From positions 1-10,879 of the forward strand of contig JAHZBZ010000025.1 in assembly GCA_019423125.1 (NCBI GenBank): a stretch of DNA of 10,879 nucleotides. Reading direction: 5' to 3'. Positions 6,840 to 10,879 of this stretch are shown here, in pieces (within the stretch, counting starts at the first letter, position 1; every line of letters starts with the position of its first letter). The notes beneath the pieces are model-generated. The model ran no database searches, had not been told where the DNA came from, and was given only the letters and a program-made list of their open reading frames with translations. The position numbers and the translations under genes are program-made. The stretch comes from Bacillota bacterium (lineage in GTDB: Bacteria > Bacillota > Clostridia > Christensenellales > Borkfalkiaceae).

Positions 6840-6848
6840 CTTGCTATT

Positions 6849-6877
6849 ATTTTAAAACAATTTCCGCTTTCTGTCAA
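6849..6877 (-). promoter_or_regulatory. Sigma-A promoter of pgi
   Basis: On the minus strand, TTGACA (6877-6872), a 17-base spacer and TAAAAT (6854-6849) form a near-consensus promoter whose transcript would begin near 6842 and lead into pgi after about 40 bases. Confidence 0.9.
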
Positions 6878-7112
6878 CGATTCGAGGCGCACTTTTTTCA
6901 AAGAAAGCAGATCGCCCGATTTCAGCAGATTTTTTCCCTTTTTTTATCCGTGTCCCTCGCCCCTATCACGCAAAGAGGATAGAATAGACAGGTCGAAAAA
7001 AGGACTATTTTGTAATTCTTTTGCAAAAATCTGCACAGCCGTGCACTTTTTCGGCATAAAAATATCAAGTTCCGCACTTTTTTTCAAATTTCACATCGCT
7101 CGCCTTCTTTGC
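6878..7112. other. AT-rich spacer between divergent pgi and glycan-operon promoters
   Basis: I see no credible gene here. The stretch has long T-runs, a near-repeat of CGCACTTTTTTCAAA at 6888-6902 and 7073-7088, and a weak hairpin at 7025-7051 (TGCAC/GTGCA with AAAAA and TTTTT flanks) that could terminate a short transcript. A 37-codon minus-strand frame at 7057-6944 lacks a ribosome binding site and was not accepted. An unrecognised small RNA or upstream control region is possible. Confidence 0.4.
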
Positions 7113-7141
7113 TTGCATACGCGCATGTTTTATGTTATAAT
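7113..7141 (+). promoter_or_regulatory. Sigma-A promoter of the surface-glycan operon
   Basis: TTGCAT (7113-7118), a 17-base spacer and a perfect TATAAT (7136-7141) predict transcription from about 7148, giving a leader of roughly 77 bases before the sugar-phosphate transferase. The inverted pair TTTCACAT (7089-7096) and ATGTGAAA (7152-7159) brackets it and may be an operator. Confidence 0.82.
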
Positions 7142-7175
7142 AAGCGGGCAAATGTGAAAAAGTGTGCTCTGAGAA

Positions 7176-7214
7176 ATGAGAAAATGCAGAGTCATCATGA
7201 GAAAGGTTCGGTAA
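7176..7214 (+). CDS. Possible 12-codon basic leader peptide
   Basis: A short frame in the operon leader would encode MRKCRVIMRKVR, five of twelve residues being Arg or Lys among others. Its TAA stop overlaps the weak TAAGG ribosome binding site of the next gene, ten bases before that gene's ATG, so it could couple translation. Its own ribosome binding site is poor, and chance alone can produce a frame this short. Confidence 0.15.
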   Translation: MRKCRVIMRKVR

Positions 7215-7224
7215 GGTCAAGACA

Positions 7225-7914
7225 ATGAACAGAGTTTACATCAAGATCAAATACGTGCTCGGGTTTTTCATCGCGCTGGGCGCGCTCGTCGCGCTCACCC
7301 CGCTGTTCATCGGCGTGGCGATCGCGATCAAGACCGAAGACGGCGGCAAGGTCATCTTCCGCCAGAGCCGCACGGGCGCGGGCGGGAAAAAGTTCTACTG
7401 CTACAAGTTCCGCTCCATGAAGCGCACCGATGTCAAATTCAACAAGGCAAAGCCCGTCATCGGGGATGCAAACAACAACCTCACGAAGGTGGGCCGCTTT
7501 ATCCGCAAATTCAAGATCGACGAGCTTCCCCAGCTCATCAACGTCCTGCGCGGCGAGATGTGCATCATCGCGCCCCGTCCCCTCCTGCCCGTCTACGACG
7601 GCGACTACGAGGATTGGGAACTCGTCAAATTTGAGATGCGCCCCGGCATGACCGGGCTCGGCCAGGTCTACGGCAACGGCTACCTCAGCATGAAGGACCG
7701 CAAGTTCTACGACGTGTATTACACCATGCACGCCTCCCCCTGGCTGGACCTGCGCATCATCGTCCGCACCGTGGGCGTCATCCTGTTCGGCGAAAAGCGC
7801 TTCGTGCGCCGCGTGACCGAATCGGACGTCCGCAGGCTGAAATGCCTGGTGCGCCGCCGCTACACCGTTCAGCCGGACACGGTGGCGGAGCTGCACGCCT
7901 CTTGCGGTGACTGA
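7225..7914 (+). CDS. Polyprenyl-phosphate sugar-1-phosphate transferase (bacterial sugar transferase family)
   Basis: This 229-residue monotopic membrane enzyme should transfer a sugar phosphate from a UDP-sugar to undecaprenyl phosphate, the first step in lipid-linked glycan assembly at the cytoplasmic face. A hydrophobic re-entrant helix covers about 10-35 with the characteristic proline after Thr (P26). Then come KFRSM (61-65), LTKVGRFIRKFKIDELPQ (86-103) holding the catalytic Asp-Glu pair D99-E100, APRPLLP (116-122) and RPGMTGLGQV (139-148). It is the short PglC/WbaP-catalytic-domain type without the large N-terminal membrane region. The basic C-terminal tail (about 190-215, rich in Arg) is longer than the minimal PglC core. 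The ribosome binding site (TAAGG) is weak. The stop overlaps the next gene in TGATG. Which sugar is moved cannot be told. Confidence 0.93.
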   Translation: MNRVYIKIKYVLGFFIALGALVALTPLFIGVAIAIKTEDGGKVIFRQSRTGAGGKKFYCYKFRSMKRTDVKFNKAKPVIGDANNNLTKVGRFIRKFKIDELPQLINVLRGEMCIIAPRPLLPVYDGDYEDWELVKFEMRPGMTGLGQVYGNGYLSMKDRKFYDVYYTMHASPWLDLRIIVRTVGVILFGEKRFVRRVTESDVRRLKCLVRRRYTVQPDTVAELHASCGD

Positions 7915-9002
7915 TGCAGGGCGCGGCATGCAAAGAAGCAGACGGCCGCATCCCCGTTGCCGAATTCATCGGCGACGCGGCGCTGGGCGGCGTTGCCGCC
8001 TGTCTGCTCAATTACTACAAATTCATGGACAGGAGCCGCTACCGCCTGGACTTTTTCACCTACGGTCCGAGCGAGTTTGACGCGGCTCTTGCAAAAATCG
8101 ATCCCGCCTCGCGCGTCTTTTACCTCCCCGACCTGCGGAAACACCCGCTGCGGAGCACGGCGCGCCTCGCGGAGATCCTCTCGCAGGGCGGATACGCGAT
8201 CGCACATTCACACATGACGACGCTGTCCGCATTTGTTTTATGGGCGGCAAAAAGAGCGGGCGCGCCCGTGCGCGTCTGCCACGCGCACAGCACTTTTGAC
8301 GCCGCTTCCGACCACGCCCTCGTCAAGCGTCTGCTCCGCCCCTTTGCGGCGAGGTACGCGACACACCTGATGGCGTGCGGCACCGCCGCGGCGGAAAACC
8401 TCTTCCGCGCGCGCGCGAACGAGGCGGAGATCCTGCCCAACGCGGTCGATCTGGCCCGCTTTTCCTGCGGCGAAGAGAGCGAGGGACTGCTCTTCGTCGG
8501 GCGGTTCGCGCCGCAGAAAAACCTGTTTTTCCTGCTCGGCGCCTTCGCGCAGGCGAAAAAGCTCGCGCCGTCGCTGACGCTCACCCTCGCGGGGGACGGG
8601 CCGCTGCGCGCAGAGCTTTGCGAGCGCGCAAAAAAGCTGGGCATTGCGGAAAGCGTGCACTTTGCGGGCGCCTGCGACCCCGCGCCGCTCTACGCGCGCG
8701 CGTCGGCGTTCGTCCTGCCTTCGCTCTACGAGGGGATGCCCGTCGTCGCCGCCGAGGCGCAGGCTTCGGGACTGCGCTGTCTGTTTTCGGAAAAGATCAC
8801 GCGCGAGGCGGACATCGCGGGCGGAAGCGTCTTTCTGCCCCTCGACGAGCAGGTCTGGGCGCGGGAGATGGCAAAGCCGCACGAAAAAGACCCCGCTTCC
8901 AAGGCGGCGCTCTGCGCCGCACATTACGACATCCGCCGCGAGGCGGACAGGCTGCCCGCCTTCTACGACAAGGCGCTCGGCAGTGAGGGAGTTCAAAGAT
9001 GA
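7914..9002 (+). CDS. GT4-family glycosyltransferase (EpsF-like)
   Basis: This 362-residue GT-B-fold enzyme probably adds a sugar from a nucleotide donor to the lipid-linked acceptor made by the preceding enzyme. The N-terminal acceptor half has the EpsF-like region ALGGVAACLLNYYKFMDRSRY (about 23-43). The donor half has LPNAVDLARF (174-183), VGRFAPQKN (195-203) with the phosphate-contacting R197 and K202, LAGDGPLR (225-232), and EGMPVVAAE (273-281), which is the EX7E motif with E273 and E281. The start ATG overlaps the previous stop in TGATG, and the next gene begins in an ATGA overlap, so four genes are translated as a tight block. No signal peptide is seen. The N-terminal ten or so residues look extra compared with typical members; a slightly later non-ATG start is possible. 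Donor and acceptor are unknown. Confidence 0.92.
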   Translation: MQGAACKEADGRIPVAEFIGDAALGGVAACLLNYYKFMDRSRYRLDFFTYGPSEFDAALAKIDPASRVFYLPDLRKHPLRSTARLAEILSQGGYAIAHSHMTTLSAFVLWAAKRAGAPVRVCHAHSTFDAASDHALVKRLLRPFAARYATHLMACGTAAAENLFRARANEAEILPNAVDLARFSCGEESEGLLFVGRFAPQKNLFFLLGAFAQAKKLAPSLTLTLAGDGPLRAELCERAKKLGIAESVHFAGACDPAPLYARASAFVLPSLYEGMPVVAAEAQASGLRCLFSEKITREADIAGGSVFLPLDEQVWAREMAKPHEKDPASKAALCAAHYDIRREADRLPAFYDKALGSEGVQR

Positions 9003-9796
9003 AAGCAAAGCTCAAAAAGCTGTCGCAGCAGGCGTTTTTGCTGCGCCTGCTCGTAAAGCGGAACATACAAAACCAATATTACCGCTCCTTTATCGGCATT
9101 CTGTGGACGGTGCTCAACCCCCTGCTCAACATGGTGGTCATGGCATTCGTCTTTTCACAGCTGTTCGGAAGGGGCTCCACGGGCGGGCTGGACTACCCGC
9201 TCTACATCCTCTCGGGCAACATCGTCTTCTCCATCATGAGAAGCTCCACTTCGGGCTCCCTGCCCTGCCTCGTCGCACAGCGGGACATGCTGCAGAAGAC
9301 GAAGGTGTCCATCGGGCTGTTCCCGACCGCGAACGTGTTTTCCTCGCTCGTGAGCTTCGGGTTTTCCTTCATCGCCCTGCTCGCCGTCGCGGGCGCGCGC
9401 GCGATCGCGGGGAAATACGTCTTCTGCTGGGAGATCGTGTTCGTGATCGTCCTCCTGCCCGCCGTGACGCTGTTCTCGCTCGGGCTGTCCTATTTTTTGA
9501 GCTCGCTGTACGTCTTCTTCCGCGACCTCAAACACATCTATTCGGTCATTCTGACCCTCTGGACCTACCTGACTCCCCTCTTCTACACGGTGAGCGCGCT
9601 CAACAATCCGCTCGTGGACAAGTACATCAAGCTCAACCCGATGTACCACTATGTGACCTACCTCCGCGACATTCTGATGGGCACCATCCCCACCTGGCAG
9701 ACGCATCTGATCTGCTACGGGTTCGGCATCCTCTCCTTTGTCGTGGGCTACGCCTTCCTGCGGCTGGTGCAGAACCGCATCGCCGCAAAACTGTGA
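8999..9796 (+). CDS. ABC-2-type polysaccharide/teichoic acid export permease (Wzm/TagG-like)
   Basis: This 265-residue membrane protein should form the channel exporting a lipid-linked glycan. It starts with the family's amphipathic region and the motif RNIQNQYYRSFIGILWTVLNP (21-41), close to the TagG/Wzm pattern. Six hydrophobic segments lie near 33-55, 66-82, 108-131, 142-166, 179-200 and 236-256, the standard number. YLTPLFYTVSAL (190-201) and LNPMYHYVTYLRD (212-224) also match the family. GAGGGAG (8985-8991) precedes the start and the ATG overlaps the glycosyltransferase stop in ATGA. The partner ATPase follows eight bases after the stop. Whether the cargo is a teichoic acid, capsule or other O-antigen-like polymer is not shown; in a Gram-positive cell the first two are likeliest. 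Confidence 0.94.
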   Translation: MKAKLKKLSQQAFLLRLLVKRNIQNQYYRSFIGILWTVLNPLLNMVVMAFVFSQLFGRGSTGGLDYPLYILSGNIVFSIMRSSTSGSLPCLVAQRDMLQKTKVSIGLFPTANVFSSLVSFGFSFIALLAVAGARAIAGKYVFCWEIVFVIVLLPAVTLFSLGLSYFLSSLYVFFRDLKHIYSVILTLWTYLTPLFYTVSALNNPLVDKYIKLNPMYHYVTYLRDILMGTIPTWQTHLICYGFGILSFVVGYAFLRLVQNRIAAKL

Positions 9797-9804
9797 GGTG
9801 ACTT

Positions 9805-10879
9805 ATGGAAGAAAACACCAACGAGTGCCTGCTCTCCGTACAGCACGTCTCCATGCAGTTCGTCAAGTACGAATCGCGCGTGGACTCGCTCAAAGAACTG
9901 GTCGTGCGCGCCTTCAAGCGCGATCTCAAGACAAAGAAATTCGTCTGCCTGGACGACGTGAGTTTTGACATCCACCGCGGCGAGGCGGTCGCCGTCATCG
10001 GCAGGAACGGCGTCGGAAAGAGCACGCTCCTGAAGATCGTCTCGGGCATCCTCAAACCCACACGCGGCAAGGTCGTCACGCGCGGGCGCATCTCCCCCCT
10101 GCTCCGCCTCGGCGCAGGCTTCGACGGAAACGCGACGGGACTGGAAAACATCTACCTCAACGCCGCCATCCTCGGCTACACGAAGAAGGAGATCGACGCG
10201 AAACTGCAGGACATCCTCGACTTCGCGGAGCTCGGCGACTTCATCCACACCGCGATCAAGAACTATTCTTCGGGAATGCTCGCCAGGCTCGGCTTTTCCA
10301 TCGCCGTCAACATGGAATCGGAGATCATGCTCATCGACGAGATCCTCGCCGTCGGCGACATGGCGTTCAGCAAAAAGTGCAACCAGAAACTCGCCGAACT
10401 GCGCGCGAAGGGGCTGACCTTTCTCATCGTCTCCCATTCGCCCGGCGTGCAGAACATCTGCAGCCGCGCCATCTGGCTCAAACAGGGCAAAGTTTTCATG
10501 GACGGCCCCGCAGGCGATGTGTTCAAAGCGTACACCGCCGAGATGAACAAGACGAGCGCCGCCCCCGCAGGCCACGCGCTCCCCGCGGGCGCAAAACCCG
10601 CGGAGAACAAACCCGCAAGCGCGGCGACAGCGGCGACGGCAACGCCCGCTCCCGCGAGCGCAAAGCCCGCGGAGAACAAACCCGCAAACGCGACGACTGC
10701 GGCGACGGCAACGCCCGCTCCCGCGAGCGCAAAGCCCGCAGAGAACAAACCCGCAAGCACGGCGACAGCGGCGACAGCGGCGACTGCGGCGACGGCAACG
10801 CCCGCCCCCGCGAGCGCAAAGCCTGCAGAGAACAAACCCGCAAGCGCAGCGACTGCGGCGACGGCAACGCCCGCTCCCG
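9805..10879 (+). CDS. ABC polysaccharide export ATPase (Wzt/TagH-like), partial, with tandem-repeat extension
   Basis: The frame is open from ATG 9805 to the window end, giving at least 358 residues without a stop. Residues 1-245 are a Wzt/TagH-type ATPase: a long lead-in (VDSLKELVVRAFKR, 26-39) before the core, Walker A GRNGVGKST (66-74), GRISPLLRLGAGF (94-106), signature YSSGM (154-158), Walker B IMLIDE (174-179) followed by ILAVGD, and H211 in the H-loop. It should power export by the permease upstream. GAGGTG (9795-9800) precedes the ATG by four bases. From about residue 250 the protein becomes an Ala/Pro/Thr/Lys-rich tandem-repeat region instead of ending or entering a recognisable carbohydrate-binding domain. 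Wzt proteins often carry a C-terminal glycan-binding domain, so one may lie beyond the window; the repeat would then be a linker. The true end is not visible. Confidence 0.93.
   Translation, partial: MEENTNECLLSVQHVSMQFVKYESRVDSLKELVVRAFKRDLKTKKFVCLDDVSFDIHRGEAVAVIGRNGVGKSTLLKIVSGILKPTRGKVVTRGRISPLLRLGAGFDGNATGLENIYLNAAILGYTKKEIDAKLQDILDFAELGDFIHTAIKNYSSGMLARLGFSIAVNMESEIMLIDEILAVGDMAFSKKCNQKLAELRAKGLTFLIVSHSPGVQNICSRAIWLKQGKVFMDGPAGDVFKAYTAEMNKTSAAPAGHALPAGAKPAENKPASAATAATATPAPASAKPAENKPANATTAATATPAPASAKPAENKPASTATAATAATAATATPAPASAKPAENKPASAATAATATPAP
10591..10879 (+). repeat. In-frame tandem repeat in the export ATPase C-terminus
   Basis: Four units are visible: 10591-10659 (69 bp), 10660-10728 (69 bp), 10729-10815 (87 bp) and 10816-10879 (cut by the window end). 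Each encodes a unit that begins AKPAENKPA, passes through an Ala/Thr stretch and ends TPAPAS. Unit lengths are 23, 23, 29 and at least 21 residues. Unit 3 has six extra Ala/Thr residues from reiteration of a 9-bp GCG-ACN-GCG element. The DNA copies are near identical, so recent duplication by slippage or recombination is likely. Confidence 0.95.

Noticed and set aside
5353..6855. A 500-codon plus-strand open frame opposite pgi
   Set aside because: It is the antisense shadow of pgi; it reads across the terminator and the pgi promoter and has no recognisable domain.
6944..7057. A 37-codon minus-strand frame in the pgi upstream spacer
   Set aside because: No ribosome binding site, AT-rich composition unlike neighbouring genes, and no recognisable motif.
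10263..10867. Alanine/glycine/valine-rich repetitive frames on the minus strand over the repeat region
   Set aside because: They are complements of the in-frame repeats of the export ATPase, whose plus-strand frame is continuous with a complete ATP-binding domain.
10591..10879. CRISPR array
   Set aside because: Repeats are directly adjacent with no unique spacers, have protein-coding periodicity and stay in frame.

Overview
The window looks like a piece of a GC-rich Firmicute (Clostridia-like) chromosome. The evidence is a T-box leader, near-consensus TTGACA/TATAAT-type promoters with 17-bp spacers, strong GGAGG-type ribosome binding sites, AT-rich spacers between GC-rich genes, and Bacillus/Clostridium-type IlvB, Pgi and ABC proteins. 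No rRNA, tRNA, CRISPR array, transposase or phage gene was seen. The organism cannot be named more closely from the sequence alone.

Layout. Positions 1-265 are non-coding and hold several inverted repeats plus the likely ilvBN terminator. Positions 266-2876 (minus strand) are a branched-chain amino acid unit: a strong promoter, a complete T-box riboswitch with terminator, ilvB (acetolactate synthase large subunit) and ilvN (regulatory subunit). The T-box elements fit a valine-sensing leader (candidate GUA specifier, UGGU in the T-box). IlvB carries an unusual insertion with six cysteines next to the active-site loop. Positions 2921-5268 (plus strand) are a divergent, translationally coupled three-gene operon: a short GntR/YtrA-type repressor, an ABC ATPase and an ABC permease. 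A perfect 9-bp tandem repeat at the predicted transcription start is a candidate operator. The operon ends at a 36-bp palindromic terminator that also faces pgi. Positions 5374-6877 (minus strand) are pgi (glucose-6-phosphate isomerase) with its own promoter and a 5'-terminal hairpin.

Positions 7113-10879 (plus strand) start a cell-surface glycan operon: promoter, a polyprenyl-phosphate sugar-phosphate transferase, a GT4 glycosyltransferase, a Wzm/TagG-type ABC-2 permease and a Wzt/TagH-type ATPase. The first enzyme should load a sugar phosphate on the lipid carrier, the second extend it, and the ABC pair export the lipid-linked glycan. The ATPase runs off the window end inside an Ala/Pro/Thr/Lys-rich tandem-repeat extension (four 23-29-residue units visible). 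That extension, together with the IlvB cysteine insertion, is the most unusual thing here. No wholly new multi-gene system is evident.
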